Origin: Hibiscus mutabilis
Lineage: Eukaryota > Streptophyta > Magnoliopsida > Malvales > Malvaceae
Reading direction: 5' to 3'
Assembly: GCA_019671005.1 (NCBI GenBank)
Contig: CM033723.1
Span: forward strand, 13,841,254 to 13,905,253
DNA length: 64,000 nt
Shown: in pieces, positions 10,560-23,691 of the stretch
Numbering within the stretch: the first letter of the stretch is position 1
Layout of the letters: the number at the start of each line of letters is the position of its first letter
The notes under the pieces: generated by a model
Database searches by the model: none
What the model saw: only the letters and a program-made list of their open reading frames with translations
Told to the model about the DNA's origin: nothing
Position numbers and translations under genes: made by a program

Positions 10560-11150
10560 TACACGCATCGTGTGAGAAGGAATGACACAAATATGATTGC
10601 AAGTACTTTTACTTTCTAGTCTATATCATTGCTTTCTTTGATAGATTATGGCTCTACACATTCATAAATCTTGCACAAACATGCATGTTTGCTTGATATA
10701 CACATGTGGAACTCTTAGATGTGGGTATGCAAGTAACTAGTTTTTTGGAGAGACAACAGTTGCTAGAAGGTTGTTTAGGAGATGTCCTTTGATGGTTCAA
10801 AGTCACGTGTTTGCGGCTGATTTAATAGAGTTTTTGTTACATAGTTTTGATGTAATCTTGGGGATAGATTGGTTAACCGAGAATAAGGCTATGGTCAACT
10901 TCAAAACCTAACTTCTTGAGGATTATAAAGTGGTGGTTGTGGGCGAGAATGTTAAATTCTTGTCCAATGTGGTTTTGACCTTAGAAGCACGAAAGTTGTT
11001 AGGGCTTAGGGGACAAGCATATCTGGCTTATGTTATGAACCCAAATATGAATGAGGTGCGTGTTTAGGATATCCACACCATTTGTAATTTTTCAGGGGTA
11101 TTTTCGGAGGAGTTGCCTGGATTACTACTAGATAGAGAGGTATAGCTTTG
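10560..11150 (+). pseudogene. Element C protease remnant
   Basis: The segment is recognised by similarity to A: the active-site neighbourhood reads LIDYGSTH at about 10638-10661, where the family has D-S/T-G. The tyrosine at 10647-10649 would destroy the catalytic triad. Several stops follow (for example at 10663 and 10690), and the downstream bridge to RT (VVVVGENVKFLSNV-like at 10930-10970) is also interrupted. Confidence 0.75.
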
Positions 11151-11269
11151 CATCGAGATGTATGCAGATACGTCTTTGATTTTAATTACACCATATTGTA
11201 TGGCACCGAAAGAGTCGAAGGAGTTGAAGATGCAGCTTAAAGAGTTATTGTATCGTGGTTTTATCTACC

Positions 11270-12543
11270 CGGGTGGTTAACGTAGGGAGCATCGATGTTG
11301 TTTCTGAAAAAGAAGGATGGCACAATAAGAATCTGCATTGATTATCGACCACTGAACAAGTTAACGATTAAGCATAAGTATCCTTTCCCGACGATTGATG
11401 GTTTTTTGACCAGTTTCAGGGTACGATGGTGTTTTCCAAGATTGGTTTAAGATATGGGTATTATCAGTTGAAGGTCATGGATACAGACGTGCCGCAGATA
11501 GCTTTTCGCATGCGTTATAGGCATTATAAGTTCTTAGTGATGCCGTTTGGGTTAACTAATGCGCCCATAGCTTTCATGGACATGATGAATCGGGTATTCC
11601 ATGAATTATTGGATCAATTTGTGGTAGTGTTCATCAATGACATTCTCGTGTACTCTCGTACTGAGGAAGATCATGATCGACACTTACGGATAGTGTTGCG
11701 AGTTTTGTTGGACAATAAGCTTTATGCTAAGCTGAGCAAGTGTGAGTTTTGTATTAAACAAGTAGTTTTCCTTATTCATGTTATTTCAACAGAAGTTATC
11801 TGTCTGGATCCGTAGAAGATTAAGGTAGTTATGAATTAGAAGCAACCTAAGTTGGTGATAGAGGTTTATAGTTTCTTGGGGTTAGAAGGTTATTATCGTC
11901 GTTTTGTGGATGGTTTCTCGAAGTTTACTGCTCCTTTGATGAAGTTATTGCAAAAGGATGTAAGTTTTGAATGGAAAGAGAGTAGACAACAATCTTTTGA
12001 TAAATTGAAGGAAGCTTTGATGCAAGCTCCGATCTTGATTTAACCTGAGCCGAGGAAAGAGTTTGTGGTTATTGCGACGCATCCTATGTTGGTTTGGGGT
12101 GTGTGTTGATGCAAGAAAGAAAGGTTGTGGCTTATGCATCTAGACAGTTAAAGGTGCACGATTGCAATTATCCTACGCATGATATAGAGCTTGCTGCGGT
12201 GGTGTTTGCATTGAGGATTTGAAGGCATTATCTATATGGTGAGAAGTGTACTGTGTACGGACCACAAGAGTTTAAATTATCTGATGTCACAAAAGGAGTT
12301 GAACCTTAGGCAACGAAGATGGTTGGAGTTGCTCAAGGATTATGATCTAACAATTGAGCATCACTCGGGTAAGGCTAATATTGTAGCTGACTCCTTGAGT
12401 AGAAAGGCTGCGGTGGAGCAGAGGGTAATGTTTGATCAATTGAGTGTGATGCGAGACGGTGGTTTGTTGGTTGAATTGCAAGTAAAGCCATCATTGTTGC
12501 AGTTGATTAAGGAGAAGCAACCCTATGATGATTCTTTAGTACC
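11270..12543 (+). pseudogene. Element C reverse transcriptase and RNase H
   Basis: Palm and thumb are recognised from MVFSKIGLRYGYYQLKV (11426) through CEFCIKQVVFLIHVI. The catalytic box reads FINDI at 11630-11644 instead of FIDDI, so one of the two metal-binding aspartates is asparagine. RNase H motifs follow, with CTDHKSLNYLMSQKELNLRQ at about 12248-12307. In-frame stops lie at 11813, 11837 and 12041, and a frameshifted stretch covers 12045-12235. A further frameshift separates this part from integrase near 12550. Confidence 0.87.
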
Positions 12544-12594
12544 CATATTATAGATGGCAACCAGACGGATTTTGGTTTCAATGATAAAGGTGTT

Positions 12595-13956
12595 TTGCAC
12601 TTTAAGAGTATAGTAGTTGTGCCGAAAGATGAGGAGTTAAGGGACACTATTTTAACTGAAGCACATTTGAGTCCTTTTGCCATGCAACCGGGAAGTACAA
12701 AGATGTATCAGGATTTGACGAAGGAATATTTTTTGGGTTGGTTTGAAAAGGATGTGGCTGATTTTGTTTCTCGATGCATGGTATGTTAGCGTGTTAAGGC
12801 TGAGCATCAGTTTCTTTCTGGGTTGTTGCAACCGTTGAAGATTCTAGAATGGAAGTGGGAGAAAATTATCATGGATTTTGTGACTAGATTACCTTTGACG
12901 CCATCAAGGAAGAATTCAGTGTGGCTAATTTTGGATAGGTTTATGAAGTGTGCACATTTTATGGCTGTGCATACGATGTATACTTTGGATAACTTGGAAG
13001 AGTTGTATGTTGCATAAATTGTGAGGTTTCATGGTGTGCCTAAGTATATAGTATCAGATAGGGATCTGCGTTTTACAGTGAGGTTTTGGGAGTGTTTGCA
13101 TAAGGCTTTGGGTACGCGATTGAATTTTATTACTTCGTATCATCCTCAAATGGATGGTCAGTTAGAATGCATTATCCAAGTGTTGGAGGATATGTTGCGG
13201 TGTTGCATCATTGATTTTCAAGGAATGTGAGAGAAGCAGCTACTGTTGGTGGAGTTTGCCTATAAAAATAGCTATCAAGCAAGTATTCAAATGGCTCCGT
13301 ATGAAGCTTTGTATGGTAGGAAGTGTCGCACGCCATTTTGTTGGGCTGAGGCGAGTGAGAAGTTTGTTTCTTTGCCTGATATGCTAAAGGACACTAATGA
13401 TAAGGGGAAACTTATTAGTGATCGGTTGAAAGTGGCTTTGGATAGGCAAAAGTCATAGGCTGACTTGAAGCATCGAGAGATTGAGTTTGCAGTTGGAGAT
13501 ATGGTGTTCCTTAAGGTTTCGCATTAAAAGAAAGTAATGAGATTTGGATGCAAGGGCAAGTTGAGTCCAAGATTTATTAGGCCTTATGAGGTGTAAGAAT
13601 GGGTTGGTGTAGTTGCTTATAGGTTAAGGTTGCTTGTGGAGTTGGAGAAGATACATGATGTTTTCCATGTATCGATGCTTCGAAGATATAGATCGGACCC
13701 TTCGCATATGATGCCTGTTGAGGAGATTGAATTGAATTCGGACTTGACCTATGATGAGGAGCCAGTGAAAATCTTGGATTCTATCAGCAAGGTTTTTCGT
13801 GGAAAGACCATTGAGTTGGTAAAGGTGTTGTGGCAACATTGTGGTTTAGAGGAAGCCAAGTGGGAAAGTATGGAGGACATAATGAAGCAGTTTCCTTACC
13901 TTTTTCCATCAAGTAAGTTTCGAGGACAAAGTTTCTTAAGTGGGGGAGAGTTGTAA
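12595..13956 (+). pseudogene. Element C integrase and chromodomain
   Basis: One frame with stops near 12787, 13015, 13228 and 13456. The zinc domain is present but its second histidine is glutamine (SPFAMQPGSTKMY), and a stop follows CMVC. The core shows IIMDFVTRLPLTP, VSDRDLRFTVRFW and the QVLEDMLRCC helix. The C-terminal part has KLSPRFIRPYEV, HDVFHVSMLRRYRSDPSHMM and a chromodomain readable to its end, with EPVKILDSISKVFRGK and LVKVLWQHCGLEEAKWE. The last ORF (13630-13956) gives the best-preserved chromodomain of the window. Confidence 0.9.
13940..13951 (+). other. Element C polypurine tract
   Basis: GTGGGGGAGAGT directly precedes the TG of the 3' LTR at 13952 and overlaps the last codons of pol, as in A. 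Confidence 0.85.
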
Positions 13957-14918
13957 TGCCACGAATTTGAGCCTAGATGTTAGCTAGATCGATTAGACGG
14001 TTCAGGGGAACTGGATTAGGCGATTCGAGCTAGTTTCAAAAATTAATTCATAAAATAATTGTTTTTGGCTAAAATAAAATATGGAAAATATTAGCAAAAT
14101 TTCATTAATATTCTAAAGGTTTTGGGAAACTCAATTTAAAGAATTAAAATAGGATTTTGGGACATTTTGGTCTGGTGACTAAAATGTAATGTTTTCAAAA
14201 CTGTTTTGGTGGCCAAATCGTAAAAGGGTCAAAACTTAGAATCTTTAAGGTGCTAATTTTCCAAAATTTTAAATCAGATTTCCCCCTTAATTTAGGCTAT
14301 TTTTAAAAGACTTTAAAATGGTTATTATATAAAAATAAAATAGATTTGATTAAAAGAAATTTTATTAACTAGTTTTCATTTTCGTACGTAACTACTTTTG
14401 CTCTCAACTTTCTCAGCAACCAAAATATCAATTTTACTATAAAATTATAAGGAATCATTTCTTATTTATTTCCTTTTGATTTCCTAATTAATTTCTTGGA
14501 TTCCTACACCAAATCTTAATTATTTTCTTAGAGATTTCACTCAAATCTTGCCAATTAAGGGAGAAGTCAACAATTAGAGGTGATTTTAATTTCTCTACTC
14601 GGATTAAAGGTTCTTTACTGAAATTCCCAAGTTCTTGATCCTTTATAACTAATTTTTGTTATGTGTTTATGATTGAATTATGATTTTAAGGTTTTAATTG
14701 AGTTTTATTGAGAATTTAGTAGATCTTGATAATGGATCTAATTTGTGTTGGTTCTAATTGATTTAGATCATTTATAAGATATGTTTTAATGTTATGAGAA
14801 GAGATTAATAAAAGGAATCCCAAAACTAAGTGAATTGCTAATTTTCAAGGTTGTAAATAGTTAGACTTTTTAGGAGATCTTGGTGTTGAAAAATTGATGG
14901 AGATATAAGATTGTTATA
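13952..14918 (+). repeat. Element C 3' LTR, first 967 bp
   Basis: Begins TGTAATGCCACG directly after the polypurine tract. Parts resemble the right LTR of A on the opposite strand (for example ggttctttactgaaattccc near 14608). It is interrupted at 14919 by element D; its continuation would lie beyond the right edge of the window. No gene is seen. Confidence 0.8.
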
Positions 14919-17900
14919 TGTAATACCCCAAATTTTACTAAGTTGATTAAGGATCATTTAGTGCAAAGATAATAGCTTAAAAGTTATCTTAGTGACTAAA
15001 ATGACAAAAAATGCAAAAGTTAGGATTTCTTCAATTGTGGGTTATGGAAAAGGAATTTCTAAGATTTAAAAGCATCAGATGATAGAGGGCAAGTTAATTA
15101 GGGTACTTGCAAATTTTGGTCGAAATTCGAGGAAAATTTGAAATGGGAATTGAAGTTTAAAACTTTAGTGACCAAAATGTTAACCAGTCAAAACTTGTGT
15201 GGTACAAGACTAAATATGAAAAGTTGAAGGACTAAAGTTGTAATTTCCCAAAAGTTAGGGGTTTTCATTTCATAAATAGATAGATCACCTAAGGGTGTGG
15301 ATCAAATGTGGAATTCTGGTTTGAACCAATATTTCGATTGTTGGGAAATCGCAGTCAAAGTTTAAGTGGAATTAGGGTATCCGGATTGAACTGGAAAATT
15401 ATGAAATTTTACTATAAGATAGAAGAAGGATATTAAAAAATTATTCCCAAGTTTTGGAAATATTTTTAGTTTGCTTCCGGATGAATCCTATTATTTATTT
15501 TGATTAAGGAATTTATTTAGTAGCCGATAAAATTCTCGATAATTATTGGTAAATCGAATCGAGCTAAAATTTCAGAGATAATTCTATGGATCTTAGAAGA
15601 GTCATAAAATATTATTTTATGACTATTTGAATGTTAGAAAGATCAAGAAAAATTTAAATCGGTTGAAATGATATGGAATGGCAATTTTGTGAATAAGTTG
15701 ATCGGTAAAGGTCATTTTGCTCAAAAGGGACATGGAAGGAATTTTGAGATTTCTTTTATTGATGAATAGTGGCTGATTAGAATCCAAATAAGTCTAGTTG
15801 TAATGTTACAAAATGGCAAATTAGAAATATAGATCTAGTTGGCGGGTGTTTTTGGAAAGTGGAAATTATTGAATTAAAAAATCATTTATATAATACAAGT
15901 GGCATAAATACATGAAAATATGACATAATTATCAGAAAACTACTCTCCAAAACCGTGGTGAAGAGGAGAAAGAAGAAGGAAATTTTCCAAGCTTGATTTA
16001 AGCTTCAAATCTTCGTTTTAAGGCAATCTTTCGAACTACAAAGTTGTTCTATTCTTCGAGCTCTATCTTTTGATGTAAATAATTCATAGAATACTTGTTT
16101 GGTTGATGATATTTGATATGAGGAAGAAATTAGGGTTTATGAACAAAATTAGGGCTTCTAAAATTTTATGATTACATGGTTGAATTTAAGTTGGAATCAA
16201 GCTTATATGATGTTAAAATAATGTTATTAAGTTAGGATTTAAACCCTACATATTTTGGTTTGTGTGGAGAAGATTAGGGTTTATGGGTTTAAGTCTAACT
16301 TAGGGTTTGTGATGTTGATTAATGATCTAGTAAGCTTGATTTGTTGTTTAGAAGCAAAACCCTAAGTTAAATATATAGGGACCAATTCAACAAGCTTCAG
16401 CTGAATCTGAATTTTATGAAATTTGAGTGTATTTATGTATTTAAAGATGTTGGAGATGTGAAATTGATGTTAGAATGCTAAACCGATGATGAATCGAATT
16501 AGTGACCATTTTGACAATTTGTCAAAGTCAAGTGACCAAATAGAATATGAATATTGGATGGGGATTAAATCTGATTTTTAGTTAAAATAGTAGAATTAAG
16601 GTAGTAATGTTGATTTGAGGACTAAATTGCAAAGTTAATAAGTTTGAATCCTTACCTTTGCATTTTAGTGACTATTTTGGCAAAGAAAGAAAATTAGAGG
16701 GAATTATTTTGAATAACTATTTGATGAAAAAGAAGATGAATTGCTGGTTTGAAGCAAGTGATGAGACTAAATTGACAAGTAGAAAAATAAGAAGAAGTTA
16801 GTATAAATTAGAAATTTATTATGGAAAGCTATGTAGAAGATTGAATTTTTTGGAAGTGACTTCGAAAATTCACTATAGATTCTACAAAAATGCTTAGATG
16901 ATGAATTTTATACCGATATAAAGATTTGTTCGTCTAGTTTCGTTTCCAACAAACGAAAACTGATTTCGAGTTCCGAGTTAAAAGATATGAATTTTTAATC
17001 AAATGGTGAGAAAATTTACAAAGCAGTTTCTGTCAGGACAGCTTTGTGACGGGAGTTTGAAGAATTTTCATATTTTTTGTAGATTTTATTAATTTATGTG
17101 GCTTATATTGTTAGAATTGTTATCGAATCTAGTTCTTACAGTATAAAGGATATTAAGATCCAATGTTTATTTTGAACTTTAGAAGTAAAACTCTGAGGGT
17201 AGGACAAGTTGCCAGAAAATAGAATTTGATACATTTTGTACCTAAATGTTTGATAACAAGCTCAAAAGAATTATTGGAAGTTCAATTTGGTCATTAAGGA
17301 CCAAAATGAATTTTTGGATAGTATAAGGAATGAAGGAAAATTATGAAAATTTTAATGTTAAATGATTAGATAGCTTGATTGAAATATTGTTAGAAGTGAA
17401 TTTAACAAATGTTTGTTTATATTCATGTGGTTAATGAAGTCAAATATGGATCTAAAGAAGATTTGAAGTACTATGAAGGAAAGGATCGAGTAGAATTTAG
17501 TGAGGCATGCTAATAAATGGCTCAGATGAGTGCATTTTTACTTATTTATTATATATGTGATATGAGTGATTGCATTATATATATTTATGCAATATTGATA
17601 AATAGGACAATTTGCAATGAACCGACCTTGATATTAATGAAAATGTATGTTGATCAAAGTTATGTAAATGACATGAAGTATTAAGTGGCATATGTGATAT
17701 ATTGATATGGCATAATGATTTATCTAAAATAAATCAGATTTTAGATATTTGGATATGAATTGCCCATTATCGAATTATGGATAATAGTATTGAAGGATTG
17801 GATATTGAATATGAAAATATTATATGTTATGCTCAAGTACTAGTGCGGGAATCTTTGGTATAATTGGATATCCATAAGAGTCATAGCAGCTACAATCTAG

Positions 17901-18151
17901 CACTACGGTGCGATCCAGACACTTCGATGTTGATATCAGACGCTACGGCGTTGCAGTTACTTCGGTGATGTTTAGACACTAAGGTGTCGACTAGCACAAA
18001 AAGATGCTATAATGAGGAGTAAAGGGCGTCCTCGACTACGTACTCACCCTCAGACGCTACGGGGTTGCTGACACTATGGTGTCGAGATGACTCGTATACC
18101 ATAGGTTCACATGAGAATCTTTGGTATAGCTGGATATCCATAGAGTCATAG
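14919..18151 (+). repeat. Element D 5' LTR, part 1
   Basis: Gene-free LTR sequence running from the TG end to the K insertion. Its last 260 bp hold seven of the covarying hairpin motifs described separately. The five bases before K are catag (18147-18151). Confidence 0.85.
17900..18083 (+). repeat. UNCG-type hairpin array in D LTR, part 1
   Basis: Seven 12-14-nt stem-loops: GCAC-TACG-GTGC at 17900, GACAC-TTCG-ATGTT at 17918 (one mismatch), GACGC-TACG-GCGTT at 17939, GTTAC-TTCG-GTGAT at 17956, GACAC-TAAG-GTGTC at 17975, GACGC-TACG-GGGTT at 18053 (one mismatch) and GACAC-TATG-GTGTC at 18070. The stems change on both sides together. Confidence 0.85.
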
Positions 18152-21100
18152 TGAAACACCCCCTAACCCGGTTTAGGAATAAACCGAATTAGGAAGTGTT
18201 TAGAAACAAACTTTTATTCAAACATATAGCATTGAAACAAAATATGATGACTGAGCACTTCACAAATAAGTATATAAACCGGATTCAGGGTAATTTAAAA
18301 CTTTTTACAAGTTGGATAGACATTAAACTTTAAGTCATAAGCAGACAGATCATACACATCTTAACAAGGACTCATTAGTCACCAGACCATAACTTGTTCT
18401 TATAAATTAGTTACTTCAAACTATAACATTTATTGATACCATACAAACTACTACGATAAGCCTTTGGACATCACATGCATAACATAGTTTAGCCAACAAA
18501 TAATTATTCGAGACATTTTAGACTATATACAAGGAGTTTTAGTCTCCTTGTTTACCATTAACCAATTAGATCAACACTTAATTCAATTCTAGACAAATAC
18601 AGGTAACTTTTGCATAGCATGATTAAAACATAGGCCATATACATTTAAACATTTACTCGTTCCAAACATTAAACTAGTACTTTTTAACTATACTACTTTT
18701 ACTTAAGGTTTAACTCAATGCTATACATAATCAAGTTGTAACATACATACTCTCAAGATGGTTGAGCTCTTAAGAACATCATAGGCAACTAAACAACAAA
18801 TTACATTCAATACATAGAAATCACTAAGTTTTAGCATAATCATTCTCATGTTCATCACTTTTAATCTTATTTAAGTTATAAGGTGTACTACCCAATTTAT
18901 TCATGATCCAAATCCTTTAAGGCATCATAAATCACGTGGCTTCAAAGATGGTTAAACACTCAATTACGACACTAGTATTACTTAGCTATCAAGCAACTAC
19001 TAAATCATGCCAACTATTAAATCACATGCAGCATGCCATCACCAAGAAATAATAATAATGATCATAAGGGCCCATTACAAACTTGAAAACTCATTTGGCT
19101 TATGTACATGACAAGCCATAAAAGTAATCTGACATATCAATGCATGCTTAACCACTATGTGCCACCAACTAGGAGTACACTAAGAATTTACAAACATACG
19201 TCCTGGTTCTTGTAATCTCGTCCAAGCTCTTCAGATAAACAAAGGTAATGATACCCTGAAATGTTGGAAAGAAAAGGGTAAGCAATTGCTTAGTAAGGCA
19301 GCACTGATAACCATAAATATTTATAGTTAAATGTTTTAATATTTCAAATATATTCTTTCACTCGATATTTTCATTTTAGGCCTGCTTCTAGCTTGATCAT
19401 AAACAAATCTATTTTTAATTTAACGTCGTATAGGTACATAGGATCACATATGACATAACAAGGATTTATCTTCACTAACCATTAATTATCCAACTTAGTC
19501 TCTTAATATCATGGCTTGTTCATTACATATAATGTTCAAACTTTACACCTCAAAGTCATACATCACTTGCCTAGTAAGGTATTGAGTAATTTCTTATCAA
19601 TTCCTGATTAGGAGATACTTGATTATAGACCATTTAGTTTATACCTCATGTACATACATACATTTGCTTATTTAATCCACCATACTCTTGTATTTCTATA
19701 ATAATATTCCAATAGTTATGTATACACACTTATATGTATAGCAAAGCATTCCAAACATATTCAATTCTATCCAAATCAATCCAATTAACATATATACACT
19801 ACTTATACTTTACAAAACAACTCAAGAATAATCAATTCTATTCAAAACAACCCAATTAACATGTATACTTTACTTATACATTGCAAAACAGCTCAAGCAT
19901 AATCAATTCTATTCAAAATAGCCCAATTAATATGTATACTTTACTTATACATTGTAAAACATCTCAAGCATAATCAATTCTATTCAAAACAGCCTAATTA
20001 ACATGTATACTTTACTTATACATTGTAAAACAGCTCAAGCATAATCAATTCTATTCAAAACAGCCCAATGAACATGTATACTTTACTTATACATTGTAAA
20101 ACAGCTCAAGCATAATCAATTCTATTCAAAACAGCCCAATTAACATGTATACTTTACTTATACATTGTAAAAGAGCTCAAGAATTAAATATTTATCTATA
20201 TACTCAATCATTTATTTAATTTATAAAATTCCATAAATTCCTTAGTCTTAACCACGAGGTTACAAGTCATGTCCATATTTCATAATTCTATTATACACAA
20301 CTTCGGTTAAATGTGAATTTCCTATTATACAAGTTTTCGAGTTAAGTCAATAGATCAACTTCTGAATTCAAATTTTACCAAAATAGGATACCACTTACAT
20401 ATGGTTTCCTTTCACATAAATTATTCTAATCCCGAATTACTTGTCTTATAAGACATCAAACATATCTTATTTATAACATAACATAGGCGTGATTTTTACT
20501 TGTTAATAAGTTATCAGCTTATCAAGTCATATACTTAAGTTATTATTATTAAGCGTTACTGATCTTAGCATGTCAATGACTTATAAATGTGTCACAACCA
20601 TTATCAAACATAGTATCTCAAGAATATAAATGCTTATCACCCATTTATTAAGCATAACATATTATAAGTATGAATTTCTTATCAAGTACACTAACAAACA
20701 TAACATGTCAAGACATGAATAACTTATTTCATAAGTTATCACAATAGATTCTTAGTTGGGTTTGTACATTTTATTGATATTAACTTTGACATAGCCTTGT
20801 ACTTAAGTATATACATAAGTGTAATCAATTAATTCTTTAATTATACTTGGCATACAAGATATCAAGCCTAGCACATGAAAATCAAGGATTACTTAGCATA
20901 TAAGACATCAAACTTATCATATCAAGATCATGTGATATTTGTCTCATAAGTGGTCAAATAGTTTATTTATTAGCATTACGAGTCTCATTATTTCATTTTC
21001 AACATAGCCTTAAGAATCGAGTTACAACCTAAGTACACGAATCCCCAACCAACTATCGTCCATAAAATGGTACTCGCAATACCGGTCAATCCGTCCTACT

Positions 21101-23361
21101 TTCGCCAAGTGACCATAACACTTCCCTCCTACTGTCGCTAAATAAGGACTGTAGTCCACCCTATACATGAGCTCTATGGACTCTATGGCATGCCAACTAT
21201 ACCTAAGGCTAACTCGAGACCAAGGCTTTCACATTTGTCAGCTTTTATTAAAAGCCGAGTGAGCATAACTCCTTATCATAATATCGTATTAATAAGCTCA
21301 TTACCCTTTTTTGATTTGTGTATATATATATATTCACCTCATGTGAATTTCTCATTATAGATGAGCATTGTTCCAAATTCTTACCATCATGCTATCAAGG
21401 CTTATTTCATAGCATATCTCAAGTTTACCCAAACTTAACGTATCAAGTAAACATAACTCATTACTATTAGCTTCATAAGTAATCATAACTTCAAATTCAA
21501 GCATTTACAAAGAGGCTTAATCTTATATCTTATCACATCAAATTGGATATGAGCTTAATTCCTTATTAAAGTATTCGAAATAGCATGGTTTAATTGTTTC
21601 AAGAGAAACACAACATCAAGTTAATACAATATCAAATCTTGATTATATATATATATATATCCAACATAGACATGTACACATATAGAACTTCTAGCATAAT
21701 TGATTTAATAACAGCAGACTCAAGTCATATTGTTCTTTTCCAATGAGTACTTACCTCGTACTCCAGCTTATGTTTGCACTCGAAACTCAAATATTTATAA
21801 AATAATGTATTTATCAACAAGAAATGCTCTGGAAGGCTTCAGGCCTATCCCAAGACTTTAAACTACACTTACAGTTTCTATCCAAGCTAGACTTTGACCC
21901 ACTTTAGCCCTTAGTCCTTCGAACTCTCTCTTGGTCTAAAGTAATAATTAAGACAATTATACATTAGAATCTTTCCTAACAACCATCCATTTGTAAACTA
22001 CTCAGATTTCATGTATACATATAATTTCACACAAACAGTCCACTCAAGGTTCTTAGATGTGCAAAACAGTCCTAAATACTTTTCTACATTACCAAAATAG
22101 TCTATACTCTTGTATACATGCTTATATATATATGTCAAACAGTCCTTAATATGTTTATGTGCCTTCAAAACAGTCCAATGTTCACATACACACACATACA
22201 TACTCAAAACAATGTACCATATATTCATGTATACACAAAATAGGGCAGCCTTCATACCTATGTATATACTTGATCACAGCAGCTAAAATCATTCACTATT
22301 TGCATCAAATCAATCCTTTAATCTCAAGAATTCACTTTTGAACTTAGTTAACAACCTCCAATTTATACATACAGAGCATTCTTAAGTTTCCTTATGAATT
22401 CCAACACAGACCAGGGTTCGACTCTAATCAACATCAACATCTATAATAAGCTCAAATTTTTAACTTATTAGTCACAAGGATTTATTCATAAAGTGCTTAT
22501 TTTACATTTAACATGAATTTTGAATGTACTCTCAATACATAGTAAACTTTCAATTTCTAGTAATGATCATCACACCATTCGAATTGCTCAAGCATTATCC
22601 TTATAATAATCAATTCAAAGTATTTCTACTAACTTGCCAAACATCCACATTATGCCCAACAACATCTATTTGAATAACCCTTAATGCACTATCCATTTCA
22701 TAATCATCATTTAGAGTTATAAAAAGAGTTTCTCCCATGCCCTTAATCTTATGAAAACAGATCCAAAGGTTTATAATCATACCAAAATAATAATTCAATC
22801 AAGCACCTTATTCTTACATAACTTATGGTTTACAACATGAATTAATTTCCTATTAAATCTAATCAACAATGGATTCAAGAGAAATAACTAAATCAATTTC
22901 TCAACTTAAATCAAAATAAAGGTTAAAGGAAGAGCATATCACCTCCTTTCTCAAGAGATTTTAACTGAAACCTTAAGGATTATAACAAATTCAAAGCTTC
23001 TTCAAGCTTTCATGGCCACCATCAACTCCCTCTCTCTCTAATATCATAATCGGTTTTGAGAAAGATAAGAAAACAATGTTTTCCTTTGTTTTCTCCTATC
23101 GAGCCACCTAGCATACAGTTTCCCTCCACATTGACATGTGTATAAGCACCATATTGATATGAAATTTAACATGCAAACCTACTAATTTCCTTATCTTTCG
23201 GTTTAGTCTATTCTAATTTGATCATATACATTTCCATATTTTACATTTCTTTTCAATTCGGCCCTAAGCCCTTAATAAAATCAAACTCATAAATGGATCA
23301 AATTATTTAAATTGCATTTGAATTATCAACATATTTCTAAGCCAACTTCTGGGATATTACA
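18152..23361 (-). repeat. Element K 3' LTR (left, 5210 bp)
   Basis: Gene-free. It is longer than the right LTR because it has six 71-bp repeat units instead of three and about 1.6 kb (roughly 20180-21745) that the right copy lacks. That extra part includes a minus-strand gcgacagtaggaggg block near 21130 also found in the E LTR, so it is ancestral LTR sequence deleted from the right copy, not an insertion. AT microsatellites lie at about 21323 and 21641. Confidence 0.85.
19781..20190. repeat. 71-bp tandem repeat, six units, K left LTR
   Basis: The landmark atgtatactt (or atatatacac in the first unit) occurs at 19790, 19861, 19932, 20003, 20074 and 20145, an exact period of 71. Units differ by only a few bases, with the first the most diverged. 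Confidence 0.92.
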
Positions 23362-23691
23362 ATTCCCTCCCCCTTAAAAGAAATTCATCCTTGAATTTCT
23401 CTACGGTCATAGATCAATAAGGAGTTTTCTAATCGCGTTCTAAGAATTCTATTGTTCTTTGTCTATCCTTAATCTTCTCCCTCTGTTAAGAATTAATCGG
23501 GCACTTGAAGTCCCATCCTTAAATCTCCTACATTTCTAAAAACTGATAATGCATAAAAGTAGGGCTTTTATAAGACACAGATCACAAGTACTCATCAAAT
23601 TTAACTCCTAGGTGGCATATATAACAAATGATGATGCAACAAATTCTAGTTTAGTCCAAGAATCAGCTAAACATAAGCTTTGATACCTAAT
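23362..23691 (-). other. Element K internal region: polypurine tract and primer site only
   Basis: On the minus strand, 23691 downwards reads attaggtatcaaagcttatg, close to the tRNA-Met primer site with the family's usual following bases. The other end, at 23380-23362, reads cttttaagggggagggaat, the polypurine tract next to the 3' LTR. The 290 bp between them contain no ORF or domain that I recognise. Confidence 0.85.

Larger units (their letters stand above)
8331..14918 (+). mobile_element. Element C: chromodomain Ty3/gypsy retrotransposon, plus strand
   Basis: Plus-strand chromovirus with primer binding site, gag, protease, RT, RNase H, integrase, chromodomain, polypurine tract and the first 967 bp of a 3' LTR. 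Protein similarity to A is high throughout, so the two are sister families. The sequence before the primer binding site does not match the 3' LTR, so the element is either recombinant or has lost its own 5' LTR. Element D is inserted in its 3' LTR at 14919. The left limit is uncertain. Confidence 0.75.

Noticed and set aside
18152..18186. Terminal hairpin CGGTTTA-GGAA-TAAACCG of K as a DNA-transposon end
   Set aside because: K has LTRs, a primer site, a polypurine tract and an approximate 5-bp target duplication. The stem is not kept in the right copy.
19781..20190. Regular 71-bp repeats that could suggest a CRISPR array
   Set aside because: Units are contiguous without unique spacers, lie in an LTR and occur in both LTRs of K.
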